A stretch of 64,000 bases of DNA from JACTMI01 sp964618415 (GTDB lineage: Bacteria > Acidobacteriota > Thermoanaerobaculia > Multivoradales > JAGPDF01), in contig CAZUAT010000003.1 in the NCBI GenBank assembly GCA_964618415.1, positions 1 through 64,000 of the forward strand, given 5' to 3'. Numbering within the stretch: the first letter of the stretch is position 1; every line of letters starts with the position of its first letter. Made by a program: the position numbers and the translations under genes. This document shows, piece by piece, positions 8,411 to 16,947 of this stretch. The notes beneath the pieces are model-generated. The model was not told the DNA's origin. It worked only from the letters and a program-made list of their open reading frames with translations, and did not search any database.

Positions 8411-10825
8411 ATGGCGCGCGAGCTTCCCGACTCCAAGTCGAGCCCCTCCCGGGTGGAGATCTCCTCTGCCAAGGGGAGCGAGATCGTGGGCATCGTCTAT
8501 GCCGGGCTGGCCCTGCTGCTCGGCGCCAGTCTGGGCTCGTTCCACCCTCGGGACGCCAGCTTCCTGTTCCAGTCCAGCTCCGCGAGTGCGGGCACGCGCA
8601 ACCTGATCGGCCCGCTCGGGGCACAGATCGGGGCCGCCGGATTCGGCCTGCTCGGCTGGGTGGCTCTGCTGGTGCCGGTGGGCTTTGCCGCCCTGGCCTG
8701 GCGCCGGCTGCGCGCCCACAGCCGGCCGCGGGTGGTCGGCCGCACGACCGGAGGCATTCTCATCCTGCTCGCGCTGCCGGGCCTCGCTCAGCTGCTGGTG
8801 CCCCAGATGACCTGGCGCGGCGACCAGCTCGACTCCGGCGGCGGCATCGGCGTGCTCCTTGCGACGCTGCTCTCGGCACGGCTCAACTTCGCCGGCGCGG
8901 CCGTCGTCCTCGGCGCGGTGTTCGTGATCGGCCTGGCGCTGCTGGTGCAGACCAGCCTGGGCGAGGAGCTGGCGCGATGGGGACGTCGGCTGGCGCACTG
9001 GCGTGAGTCCTGGCGGCTGGCGCGAGCCCGGCGCCGGGAGCGCAAGGACAAGGAACGCGCGCGTCGCCGCGTGGTCGTCAAGCATCTGCAGCGGGCCGCC
9101 GAGGAGAAGCAGAAGCGGCTCGATCGCATGGTGGCGCCGCCGCGCCTCGACGACGAGCCCGGCGCGCCGCCGCCGGCCCGGCCGCGAGCGACGCCCGGTG
9201 AACTCGATCTGCGCCTCGAGCCGACGCCGCCAGCCAGTCGCCCGGTCGCCGTGCGCCGAGTCACCGCGGCGCCGCCGGCCGTCCCGCAGCGGCGTCGGCC
9301 GCAGGAGGAGTTCGGCTTCGTCGAAGAGGCCGCGGATCGGCCCGCGCAGCTGCCGCCGCTGTCGCTGCTGCAGGCCCAGGAGGAGCGCACCGCGGTCGAC
9401 GAGGACGAACTGGTGCGGCTGGGCGAAGCGATTCGGCAGCGCTGCGCGGAGTTCGGCGTCGAGGGAACGATCGAGGGGATCTCGCCGGGGCCGGTGATCA
9501 CCGTGTTCGAATTTCAACCCGGCGCCGGCGTGAAGGTCAGTCAGATCGTGAACCTGCAGGACGACCTGGCGCTGGCGCTGCGCGCCGAATCGGTGCGCAT
9601 CGACCGCCTCCCGGGCCGGTCGACCCTCGGCATCGAGGTTCCCAACGCGAAGCGCGGCACGATCCGTCTCGGCGCCATGCTGGCCGACGAGCGCTTCCGG
9701 CAGTCACCCTCCGTGCTGACCCTGGCCATCGGCAAGACGATCCACGGGGAGCCGTACTACGCCGATCTCGCCACGATGCCGCATCTGCTGGTGGCGGGAG
9801 CCACCGGATCCGGCAAGTCGATCGGTCTCCAGGCGCTGATCACGTCGATTCTCTACCGCGCCACCCGCGAGCAGGTGCAGTTCATCTTCATCGATCCGAA
9901 ACGGATCGAGCTCGGCGTCTACGCCGACATCCCGCACCTGAAGACCGAGGTGGTCGTCGAGCCGAAGAAGGCGGCCAACGCGCTTCGCTGGGCGGTCGCG
10001 GAGATGGAACGCCGGTATCGGCTGCTGGCCGAGGTGCACGTCCGCTCGATCGACTACTACAACCGCGCCATCCAGGACCCCGAGGTGCGCCAGCGGCTGT
10101 CGCTGTCGAACGAGGAAGGGGGTGAACTCAAGGCCTCCGATCTGCAGCCGCTGCCGTACTACGTGATCGTGATCGACGAGCTCGCCGACCTGATGATGGT
10201 GGCGGCGGCGGACGTGGAGACTTCGATCGCGAGGCTGGCGCAGATGGCGCGCGCCGTCGGCATCCATCTGATCGTCGCCACGCAGCGGCCGTCGGTCGAC
10301 ATCCTCACCGGCACCATCAAAGCGAACTTCCCGACCCGGCTGTCCTTCATGACCGCCAGCCGGCACGACTCGCGCACGATTCTCGACGCCGTCGGCGCGG
10401 AGAAGCTGCTGGGCAAGGGCGACATGCTCTACATGCCGCCGGGCAGCTCCCGCACGATCCGCCTGCACGGGCCGTACGTCAGCGAGCAGGAGACGGCGGC
10501 CCTGGTGCGCTGGCTCAAGAAGCAGGGGCGTCCGCAGCTCGACCCCACCGTCCTCGCGCCGCCGCCCGACGCTGCCGGGGGAGAAGGTGGCGAAGGGGGG
10601 ATCGACGACGACTTGTTCGACCAGGTCGCCCGGCTGGTGGTGCGCGAGCGCCAGGCCTCCGCCTCGTTCCTGCAGCGCCGGATGCGGGTCGGATTCTCGC
10701 GCGCCGCGCGGCTGGTGGACATCCTCGAGCGCGAAGGGATCGTCGGACCGGCTCAGGGTTCGAAGCCACGCGAGATCCTCGTGCCGCCCGACTACTTCGA
10801 CGAAGTCGACGCCACGCACGACTAG
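8411..10825 (+). CDS. ftsK: DNA translocase FtsK/SpoIIIE
   Basis: 804 residues. About four N-terminal transmembrane helices (residues 25-185) are followed by a basic, Pro/Arg-rich linker (about 190-320). The motor has its alpha part around 330-430 and its beta RecA-like part with Walker A GATGSGKS at 463-470 and Walker B VIVIDELADL near 583. The C-terminal gamma winged helix (about 733-800, RRMRVGFSRAARLVDILEREG) recognises KOPS-type sequences in the family. It is an inner-membrane pump that clears chromosome dimers and terminus DNA from the division septum. The linker is shorter than in E. coli FtsK, so the protein is nearer SpoIIIE/SftA in size. Confidence 0.95.
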   Translation: MARELPDSKSSPSRVEISSAKGSEIVGIVYAGLALLLGASLGSFHPRDASFLFQSSSASAGTRNLIGPLGAQIGAAGFGLLGWVALLVPVGFAALAWRRLRAHSRPRVVGRTTGGILILLALPGLAQLLVPQMTWRGDQLDSGGGIGVLLATLLSARLNFAGAAVVLGAVFVIGLALLVQTSLGEELARWGRRLAHWRESWRLARARRRERKDKERARRRVVVKHLQRAAEEKQKRLDRMVAPPRLDDEPGAPPPARPRATPGELDLRLEPTPPASRPVAVRRVTAAPPAVPQRRRPQEEFGFVEEAADRPAQLPPLSLLQAQEERTAVDEDELVRLGEAIRQRCAEFGVEGTIEGISPGPVITVFEFQPGAGVKVSQIVNLQDDLALALRAESVRIDRLPGRSTLGIEVPNAKRGTIRLGAMLADERFRQSPSVLTLAIGKTIHGEPYYADLATMPHLLVAGATGSGKSIGLQALITSILYRATREQVQFIFIDPKRIELGVYADIPHLKTEVVVEPKKAANALRWAVAEMERRYRLLAEVHVRSIDYYNRAIQDPEVRQRLSLSNEEGGELKASDLQPLPYYVIVIDELADLMMVAAADVETSIARLAQMARAVGIHLIVATQRPSVDILTGTIKANFPTRLSFMTASRHDSRTILDAVGAEKLLGKGDMLYMPPGSSRTIRLHGPYVSEQETAALVRWLKKQGRPQLDPTVLAPPPDAAGGEGGEGGIDDDLFDQVARLVVRERQASASFLQRRMRVGFSRAARLVDILEREGIVGPAQGSKPREILVPPDYFDEVDATHD

Positions 10826-10867
10826 TTCGTCGCCCGGCTCCGCCCTCCAGCCGCAATCCAGGTTGGG

Positions 10868-10873
10868 TAGCAT
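10868..10873 (+). promoter_or_regulatory. Possible -10 element giving a near-leaderless fmt transcript
   Basis: TAGCAT ends only six bases before the fmt ATG, so a start at the usual distance would fall on the start codon itself. No convincing -35 is present. The same TAGCAT sequence precedes moaC and, on the other strand, purB. Confidence 0.35.
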
Positions 10874-10879
10874 CGGGGA

Positions 10880-11824
10880 ATGGGAGGCGAGCGGATTCTC
10901 TTCTTCGGCACGCCGCAGTTCGCGGTTCCGGCGCTCGAGGCGCTGGTGCGGGCGGGGCGTCCGCCGGTGCTCGTCGTCACTCAACCGTCACGCCCGGCGG
11001 GGCGGGGGCGCCGGCTCCTCGAACCGCCCGTATCGGTTCGGGCGCGCGAACTGGGCCTGCCGGTGGAGGCCATCGAGCGCGTCCGGTCGCCGGAGGCGAT
11101 CGCCCGATTTGCGGAGCTCACTCCCGATCTCGGGATCGTCGTCGCGTTCGGGCAGATCTTTCCTCCCGAGTTGCTCACCCTGCCGCGCCTCGGCTGCATC
11201 AATCTGCACGCCTCCCTGCTGCCGCGCTGGCGCGGCGCGTCGCCAATCGCTGCCGCGATCGCGGCGGGCGACCGCAGGACCGGCGTGACCGTTCAGCGGA
11301 TGGCCGCCGGTCTCGACAGCGGGCCGGTGCTGGCCACCCGCGCGATCCCGATCGAGTCGCACGAGACGACGCCGGAGCTGACCGCCCGCCTGGCGACACT
11401 CGGAGCCGAGCTTCTGGTGGCGATTCTGCCGGCGCTGTTCGACGGTCAGCTGCCCGGGGTGGAGCAGGACGAGAGTGCGGTGACCTGGGCTCCCAAGATC
11501 GTCGGGCGGCGCCCTTTGCCGACTGCGGACGGCGCCGAGGTCGCGGCGCGCGCGGTGCGCGCGTGGGGCGACGAGCCGGGGGTCGTGGTCACTCTGGCCG
11601 GCGAGCCGGTTCGCCTGCTCGCGGCGCGGCCGGCGAGCGTGCCGCCGGGTCCGCCGGCGCCGCTCAGCTCCGTCGTCGGCACCGTCGAGGAGGCCCTGCG
11701 CATCTCCCTTCCAGACGGCTCGCTGCTCGATCTCTTGCGCGTGCAGCGGGCCGGTGGACGACCGGTCTCCGGCCGCGACCTTGCCAACGGCCTGCGGCTC
11801 GCGGCCGGCATGTCGGTCGGCTGA
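10880..11824 (+). CDS. fmt: Methionyl-tRNA formyltransferase
   Basis: 314 residues. The N-terminal formyltransferase fold has FFGTPQFAVPAL at the start, the folate/catalytic motif NLHASLLPRWRGASP (Asn and His) near 107-121, and the catalytic Asp in AAGLDSGPVL near 147. A C-terminal OB-like tRNA-binding domain covers about 205-305. It transfers a formyl group from 10-formyl-THF to Met-tRNAi. Peptide deformylase (def), often the neighbour, is not adjacent here. fmt is followed nine bases later by rsmB, the classical fmt-rsmB pairing. Confidence 0.95.
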   Translation: MGGERILFFGTPQFAVPALEALVRAGRPPVLVVTQPSRPAGRGRRLLEPPVSVRARELGLPVEAIERVRSPEAIARFAELTPDLGIVVAFGQIFPPELLTLPRLGCINLHASLLPRWRGASPIAAAIAAGDRRTGVTVQRMAAGLDSGPVLATRAIPIESHETTPELTARLATLGAELLVAILPALFDGQLPGVEQDESAVTWAPKIVGRRPLPTADGAEVAARAVRAWGDEPGVVVTLAGEPVRLLAARPASVPPGPPAPLSSVVGTVEEALRISLPDGSLLDLLRVQRAGGRPVSGRDLANGLRLAAGMSVG

Positions 11825-11833
11825 GACGCGGCG

Positions 11834-13201
11834 GTGCGAACCCCGGCGCGACCGGTCGCTGCCCCGCACTCCGGCTACGAGCTCCGCGCCGTGGCGGCGC
11901 GCACCGTCGAGCGGACGCTCGCCGGGCGGACGGTCGCCGAGAGCCTGCTGGCGCGGGCCGGATCGAGTTTCGATGCCCGCGACCGGCGACTGCTCCACGA
12001 ACTCGTCTACGGCAGCCTGCGCTGGAAACTTCGTCTCGAGCACGTCCTGGAGCGGGCGAGCGGGCGCAGCTGGGCACAAGTCGACACGCGCACCCGCGCC
12101 CCGCTGCTGGTGGGTGCCTGTCAGCTGTTGGCGCTCGATCGCATTCCGGCGCATGCGGCCGTCGACGCTGCCGTGCGCGACACGCGGCGACGGGCCGGCG
12201 CTCGCAGCGCTGGCTTCGTCAATGCGGTGCTGCGGCGGATCGCCGCGGGCGGCGGGCTCGAGGCCTGGCCGGTGGAGGAGGCCGACCCGGTGCGCCGACT
12301 CGCCATCGAGCACAGCCATCCGCCGGATCTGGTGGCGCGCTGGATCGACCAGTTCGGGTACGAGCAGGCGCGGGCGATGCTGGCCGCCGACAACGGTCCC
12401 CGGTCGATGCATCTGCTCGCCTTCCGGCATCGGGGAGGACGCGACGCGCTGCGCGCGCAGCTCGCGGCGGAAGGTGTCGCAACACAGCCCGGAGAGCTGG
12501 CGGGCGGGGCGCTCGACGCGCTCGTCGTCGAGCAGGGAGCGGCGCTCGGCAGTGCGGCGTTCGAGCGTGGCGACTTCTACGTCCAGGACCAGGCCAGCCA
12601 GGCGGCGGCGCGTGTTCCTCCGCCGGTTCCTGGAGAGCGGATCCTCGACGCGGCCGCGGCGCCAGGCGGCAAGGGACTGTCGCTGCTCGCTGCGGACGCC
12701 GCTGCGCGGGTCGTGTTTGCGGACCTGTCCGGCGCCCGCCTGGCGCGGCTGAAACAGAACCTGGCCCGCCTCGGAGTCGACCGGCCGGTGGTCGCGGCGG
12801 ACGCCGCCCTTCCCCCGTGGCGGCCAGCGAGCTTCGATCGTGTCGTCCTCGACGCGCCATGCAGCGGTACCGGGACTCTGCGTCGGCACCCGGAACTGCG
12901 CTGGCGCTTCCGCGTCAGCGAGCTCGAACGGCTGGCGGACGAGGCGCTCGCGATGCTCGTTGCTCTGGCGCCGACAGTCCGCCCGGGCGGGCTGCTCGTG
13001 CACATCACCTGTTCGGTAGAACCCGAGGAAAACGAACGGGTTGCCTCGCGGTTCCTGGAGGCGCGAGCCGATTTTCTGGCGCAGGAACCGGAAGGCGACG
13101 ACCCGGTGATGCGCGCCGGTCGACGCGAGAGCGGTCCGTGGCGGCTGCTGCCCGGCGCCGGTCACGACGGATTCACTGTCTCGGTTTTCCGCCGCCGGTG
13201 A
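11834..13201 (+). CDS. rsmB: 16S rRNA (cytosine-967-C5)-methyltransferase RsmB
   Basis: 455 residues from a GTG. The N-terminal NusB-like helical RNA-binding domain (about 12-150) is followed by an m5C methyltransferase domain. SAM motif I is DAAAAPGGKG near 274; motif IV is DAPCSGTGTLRRHPE, carrying the release cysteine; and motif VI is HITCSVEPEENE, carrying the nucleophilic cysteine. These two cysteines are diagnostic of RNA m5C methyltransferases. The enzyme modifies C967 (E. coli numbering) of 16S rRNA. It is probably co-transcribed with fmt. Confidence 0.94.
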   Translation: MRTPARPVAAPHSGYELRAVAARTVERTLAGRTVAESLLARAGSSFDARDRRLLHELVYGSLRWKLRLEHVLERASGRSWAQVDTRTRAPLLVGACQLLALDRIPAHAAVDAAVRDTRRRAGARSAGFVNAVLRRIAAGGGLEAWPVEEADPVRRLAIEHSHPPDLVARWIDQFGYEQARAMLAADNGPRSMHLLAFRHRGGRDALRAQLAAEGVATQPGELAGGALDALVVEQGAALGSAAFERGDFYVQDQASQAAARVPPPVPGERILDAAAAPGGKGLSLLAADAAARVVFADLSGARLARLKQNLARLGVDRPVVAADAALPPWRPASFDRVVLDAPCSGTGTLRRHPELRWRFRVSELERLADEALAMLVALAPTVRPGGLLVHITCSVEPEENERVASRFLEARADFLAQEPEGDDPVMRAGRRESGPWRLLPGAGHDGFTVSVFRRR

Positions 13202-13238
13202 CGCCCAGGAACGCCACTGAATGCCGCGAACGCCTGTA

Positions 13239-13267
13239 TTGACAGGCATTCACGGTTGCCTTACAGT
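13239..13267 (+). promoter_or_regulatory. Sigma70 promoter of the HU gene
   Basis: A perfect TTGACA (13239-13244) is followed by a 17-base spacer and TACAGT (13262-13267). This is the strongest promoter seen in the window and suits a highly expressed nucleoid protein. The ATG lies 47 bases after the -10. Confidence 0.85.
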
Positions 13268-13313
13268 CCCCGCCGAAGTTCCAACCCGCGATCCAATTCG
13301 CACAGGAGGAAGA

Positions 13314-13601
13314 ATGGCCAGCAAGGCAGACATCGTCGAGCACATTGCCGACTCTGTGGACGGACTGACCAAGAAGGCCGCCGGAGAGGCGTTTGACGCC
13401 GCGATCGAGGCGATCTCGAAGGCGCTCAGAAAGGGTGACCGCGTGCAGGTCCCCGGCTTCGGCAGCTTCAGCGTCTCGAAGCGCGCCGCGCGCAAGGGCC
13501 GCAACCCCGCCACCGGCGCCACGATCACCATCAAGGCGAGCAAGAACGTCCGCTTCAAGATCGGCAAGGAACTCAAGGACTCTCTGAACAAGGGCCGCTG
13601 A
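13314..13601 (+). CDS. hup: HU-family DNA-binding protein
   Basis: 95 residues. The ATG at 13314 is chosen over an upstream in-frame ATG because AGGAGGAAGA precedes it directly and the family starts with a residue pattern like MASKADIVEHIA. The N-terminal helices are followed by the GFGSF turn (about 43-47) and the DNA-gripping arm around GRNPATGATITI (59-70). It ends with the family's C-terminal helix. HU bends DNA and compacts the nucleoid as a dimer. It is monocistronic, with its own strong promoter and a downstream hairpin. Confidence 0.95.
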   Translation: MASKADIVEHIADSVDGLTKKAAGEAFDAAIEAISKALRKGDRVQVPGFGSFSVSKRAARKGRNPATGATITIKASKNVRFKIGKELKDSLNKGR

Positions 13602-13668
13602 GTCTTCCTCCGACGGCCGGCGGCACGCCGTGAGGCGTACCGCGAACCACTTGGATCCGCGGCCGCGA

Positions 13669-13705
13669 CGAAAGCCCCGAGACTTCAACGGTCCCGGGGC
13701 TTTCG
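13669..13705 (+). terminator. Terminator hairpin after HU
   Basis: CGAAAGCCCCG (13669-13679) and CGGGGCTTTCG (13695-13705) are perfect inverted repeats; the stem extends with one mismatch into AGAC/GTCC. The AAAGCCCC...GGGGCTTT pattern is a common intrinsic-terminator form in GC-rich bacteria. The T run is short. Confidence 0.75.
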
Positions 13706-13717
13706 TGCGTTTGCCGG

Positions 13718-13726
13718 TGCTAGCAT
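13718..13726 (+). promoter_or_regulatory. Possible extended -10 upstream of moaC
   Basis: TGC-TAGCAT ends 11 bases before the moaC ATG, directly after the HU terminator. It fits TGnTAnnnT; the -35 region is poor. Confidence 0.4.
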
Positions 13727-13737
13727 CGCGGTCGCTC

Positions 13738-14229
13738 ATGTCCACTCCAGCCGCGCCGGACGGCTCCGGCTTCAGTCATCTCGACGCGACCGGAACTGCC
13801 CGCATGGTCGACGTGTCGGACAAACCGGTGACCCGGCGCGTGGCGCATGCCTCCTGCCGGATCGGTCTCGACGCGGCGACGCTCGATCGCCTCTCGGCCC
13901 TGCCCAAGGGGGACGCCCTCGCAGTGGCGCGGCTGGCGGGGATCCAGGCAGCCAAGCGCACTGCAGACTGGATTCCCCTCGCGCACCCGCTGCCGCTCGA
14001 CCAGGTCGACGTCGAGTTCGATCGCCAGGCAGACGGACTCGCGATCCGGACGACGGTCGTTGCGACGGCGCGCACCGGAGCCGAGATGGAGGCGCTGGTC
14101 GCAGCTTCGGCCGCCGCGCTGGCAATCTATGACATGGTGAAGGCGGTTGATCGCGGCGCGGTGATTTCCGATCTGCGTGTAGACGCCAAGAGCGGCGGTC
14201 GCAGCGGCAACTGGTCGCGCGAGCCGTGA
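13738..14229 (+). CDS. moaC: Cyclic pyranopterin monophosphate synthase MoaC
   Basis: 163 residues from the ATG at 13738; the frame runs further upstream but through the HU terminator. MoaC signatures are all present: HLDATGTARMVDVS at 13-26, KRTADWIPLAHPLPL with the catalytic Lys/His region near 71-85, and EMEALVAASAAAL plus DMVKAVDRG near 120-145. It converts the MoaA product to cPMP in molybdenum cofactor synthesis. The stop overlaps the next GTG (GTGA), so it heads a moaC-namZ-unknown-serC-serA operon. No other moa gene lies nearby. Confidence 0.95.
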   Translation: MSTPAAPDGSGFSHLDATGTARMVDVSDKPVTRRVAHASCRIGLDAATLDRLSALPKGDALAVARLAGIQAAKRTADWIPLAHPLPLDQVDVEFDRQADGLAIRTTVVATARTGAEMEALVAASAAALAIYDMVKAVDRGAVISDLRVDAKSGGRSGNWSREP

Positions 14230-15413
14230 TCGCCACCGGGCTCGACCGCCTGCTGGCAGAGCCGCGTCGACTGGGCGGCCGGCGGTTCGGCCTGCTGGCG
14301 CACGGCGCGTCGCTGACTGCCGACCTGCGGCCGGCGCACCTCGCCCTGGCGGCCTGCGGCTGCCCGCCGGCAAGGCTGTTCGGTCCCGAACATGGCTACT
14401 ACGGCGTGGAGCAGGACATGGTAGCCGCTGCCGATACCGTCGATCCGTGGACCGGAATCCCGATCGTGTCGCTGTACGGCGAGGACGCGACCACGCTGGT
14501 TCCGTCGCCGGGTGCCTTTGACGGGCTCGACCTGCTGGTGATCGACCTGCAGGACATCGGAACGCGTTATTACACCTATGCCGCCACGGCGGTCTGGGCG
14601 GTCGAAGTGGCGCTCGCTGCCGGGCTCGAGGTGCTGATCCTGGACCGGCCCAATCCGCTCGGGGGTGAAGTCGTGGAGGGCAACCTGCCCGAGGGCGGCT
14701 TCGATTCGTTCGTCGGCGCGTTCCGGATTCCGGTCCGGCACGGCCTGACGCTCGGCGAGCTGGTGCGCCTCGAGGCGAGGCGGCGCGGTCTGGCGGAGGA
14801 TCGGCTGTCGTTCGTCGCCGTCGAAGGGTGGCGCCGCGGTCAGCTCGGCGGCGACGCAGCGCGACCCTGGATCGCTCCGTCGCCCAACATGCCCGACCTG
14901 GCGACCGCGCTGCTCTATCCCGGCCTCTGTCTGCTCGAAGCGACCGAGTTCTCCGAAGGACGCGGCACGACCCGCCCGTTTCGGCTGCTCGGCGGTCCGG
15001 AGGTGGACGGGCCGACGCTCGCCGCGATGCTGGCGCCGCTCGCCACCCTGGGAGTGCGCGCGGTGCCGACCTTCTTTCGGCCGTGGCACCAGAAGCATCG
15101 CGGCGAGGTCTGTGGCGGAGTGGAACTGGCGGTGGTGGCGCCGCGGCGCGTTGCCGGCCTGCGTGTCGGCGTCGAGGTCCTGGCCGCGCTGCGTCGCGTG
15201 GCCCCGACCTTTCGCTGGCGCGAGGCGCCGTACGAGTTCGTCGTCGACCGGCCGGCGGTCGACCTGCTGGCTGGCAGCGCCGAGCTGCGGCTCGCGATCG
15301 AAGCCGACGACGGCGACCGCCTCGCCGCCTGGATGGCCACCTGGGCCGTCGATGAAGAGAGCTTCCGCGTCGAGCGTCGGGAGATTCTGATCTATCCCGA
15401 GGAGGCGCGATGA
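14226..15413 (+). CDS. namZ: DUF1343 protein, NamZ-like exo-N-acetylmuramidase
   Basis: 395 residues from a GTG that overlaps the moaC stop. It has the DUF1343 hallmarks: FGPEHGYYGVEQDM near 56-69, the Rossmann-like VIDLQDIGTRYYTY near 105-118, LDRPNPLGG near 139-147, and EGRGTTRPF near 244-252. Family members characterised as NamZ remove N-acetylmuramic acid from the non-reducing ends of peptidoglycan fragments. No signal peptide is visible, so a cytoplasmic recycling role is more likely here than a secreted one. Its place between moaC and serine genes is not explained by pathway. Confidence 0.87.
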   Translation: MIATGLDRLLAEPRRLGGRRFGLLAHGASLTADLRPAHLALAACGCPPARLFGPEHGYYGVEQDMVAAADTVDPWTGIPIVSLYGEDATTLVPSPGAFDGLDLLVIDLQDIGTRYYTYAATAVWAVEVALAAGLEVLILDRPNPLGGEVVEGNLPEGGFDSFVGAFRIPVRHGLTLGELVRLEARRRGLAEDRLSFVAVEGWRRGQLGGDAARPWIAPSPNMPDLATALLYPGLCLLEATEFSEGRGTTRPFRLLGGPEVDGPTLAAMLAPLATLGVRAVPTFFRPWHQKHRGEVCGGVELAVVAPRRVAGLRVGVEVLAALRRVAPTFRWREAPYEFVVDRPAVDLLAGSAELRLAIEADDGDRLAAWMATWAVDEESFRVERREILIYPEEAR

Positions 15414-15856
15414 AGCGCACCGCGCTGGTGGCCGTGGATGCCGAGCCCGCGCGGTTCGCGGCATTGATTGCCGCAGCACGTGACCGAGGCGTGCGGATCG
15501 GCTGGCTCGACCTGCGCGACTCGGCGCCGGTCCGGGATGCCGACCTCGAGCAGGCCGCCGGAGCGGGGGCAGCGCGGTCGGTCGCCGTCGGCGGCGGCCG
15601 GGTGATGTCCGTCAAGCCGATCTCGGGGCCGGCGGTACTGCGCGACCTGATCCGCGAACACTTTCCGGGCTGCCGCATCGTGCTGGTCCGCGGTCGAGGC
15701 GGGTATCCGGGCCTCGCTCCGGCGGGCGGCGGGTATCGCCTCGAAGTCGCCGCCGGCCGCGACCGCGAGCTGGACCCCGCCGCGACGCTGGCCGAACTGC
15801 TGCGACCGGTCCATGCGCCCGATCGGCGCCGCGAGCGCAGGGACGGTGGAGCGTGA
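15410..15856 (+). CDS. Hypothetical protein, unknown function
   Basis: 148 residues, overlapping the previous stop (ATGA) and followed by the serC-like start with a four-base overlap. Its composition and GC skew match the neighbours, so I regard it as real. It looks like a small alpha/beta domain with alternating hydrophobic strands (TALVAVD, IGWLDL, CRIVLVRG) and a Gly-rich centre. The C-terminus is Arg-rich. I see no signal peptide, membrane helix, metal site or known motif. The tight coupling to namZ and serC suggests a role in that operon, but no function can be assigned. Confidence 0.65.
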   Translation: MKRTALVAVDAEPARFAALIAAARDRGVRIGWLDLRDSAPVRDADLEQAAGAGAARSVAVGGGRVMSVKPISGPAVLRDLIREHFPGCRIVLVRGRGGYPGLAPAGGGYRLEVAAGRDRELDPAATLAELLRPVHAPDRRRERRDGGA

Positions 15857-16947
15857 GCGCCATGCGCGAGTCGATCCGCTTCTTCCTGCCCGGCCCGGTC
15901 TACGTGCTCGAGGAGACGCGCGCCACGATGACGCGCCCGATGGTGGCCCACCGCTCGGCCGAGTTCCGGGCCGTCTGGGAGTCGATCAGCAACCTGCTGC
16001 CGGGGCTCCTGCGCACCCGCCGCCAGCCGATGGTCGCCACGGGCAGCTCGACGCTGCTCATGGAGGCGGCCCTCACCTCGTGCACGCGGCGCGACGTCCT
16101 GCACCTCACGCAGGGAGCCTTCTCGGAGCGCTGGCTCGCGATCGGCCGCGCGCTGGGACGCGACAGCGACGAACTGGCCGTGCCCTGGGGCGAGGCGGTC
16201 GATCCGGAGCTGCTGCGCGCCGTATTGCGGCGCAAGCGATACGAGGCGGTCACGATCTGCCACAACGAGACCTCGACGGGCGTGGTCAACGACCTCGAAC
16301 GGCTGGCGCGTGTCGTCCGCGAGGAGAGCGACGCGCTGGTGCTGGTCGATGCGGTGTCGTCGCTCGGCGGCGACCGGGTGGAGACGGACGCGTGGGGTCT
16401 CGACTTCGTTTTCGCGGGCACCCAGAAGGGAATCGCCGCACCACCCGGCCTGGCCGTCTTCGCGATGTCGGAGCGCGCCGAGGAGCGTGCCGCGGCCGTT
16501 CCGTGCCGCGGCTTCTACGGCGACCTCCTGCGCTATCGCGACAAGCAGCGCGACGGCGGCCCGATCACCACTCCGGCGATCCCGGTCTGCTACGCCCTCG
16601 AGCATCAGCTCCGGTTGATCGAGCAGGAAGGGATCGAGGCACGCTGGCTGCGCCACGTTGGACTGGCCCGGGCGACCGCCGACTGCGCGGCGCGGCTGGG
16701 ACTCGAGTTCGCGTCCGCGGCCACGGCGCGCTCGCGTACGGTGGGATGTCTGCGGGCGCCCGCCGGGGTGGCGGCGCCGGACCTGGTCGCCGCTCTGTCG
16801 CGTCGCGGCTTCGTGGTCGGCGGCGGCTACGGCCGCTGGAAGCCGACGACGTTTCGGATCGGACACATGGGCGAAGTGCGGGAGCGCGACCTTGCCGCGT
16901 TGCTCGAGGCGCTGGAGGAGGAGGTGGCCAGGTGCATCGGATCGTGA
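15853..16947 (+). CDS. serC: Class V aminotransferase, probable phosphoserine aminotransferase
   Basis: 364 residues, PLP fold type I. Recognisable parts are LPGPVYVLEETRATM at the start, the GSSTLLMEAAL cofactor loop near 57-67, HNETSTGV near 138-145, the Asp of LVDAVSSLGGD, and the PLP lysine in GTQKGIAAPPG near 189-199. The sequence is of the small serine-pyruvate/alanine-glyoxylate type rather than E. coli SerC. The overlap with serA makes phosphoserine aminotransferase the likely activity (3-phosphohydroxypyruvate plus glutamate to phosphoserine). A serine-glyoxylate or alanine-glyoxylate activity is the main alternative. Confidence 0.8.
   Translation: MSAMRESIRFFLPGPVYVLEETRATMTRPMVAHRSAEFRAVWESISNLLPGLLRTRRQPMVATGSSTLLMEAALTSCTRRDVLHLTQGAFSERWLAIGRALGRDSDELAVPWGEAVDPELLRAVLRRKRYEAVTICHNETSTGVVNDLERLARVVREESDALVLVDAVSSLGGDRVETDAWGLDFVFAGTQKGIAAPPGLAVFAMSERAEERAAAVPCRGFYGDLLRYRDKQRDGGPITTPAIPVCYALEHQLRLIEQEGIEARWLRHVGLARATADCAARLGLEFASAATARSRTVGCLRAPAGVAAPDLVAALSRRGFVVGGGYGRWKPTTFRIGHMGEVRERDLAALLEALEEEVARCIGS

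Noticed and set aside
13720..16866. A 1048-codon minus-strand open frame opposite moaC-namZ-serC
   Set aside because: It lies antisense to clear genes, is Arg/Pro-rich without any motif, and is the kind of long frame that high GC produces by chance. The same applies to other long antisense frames such as 1201-3366 plus.
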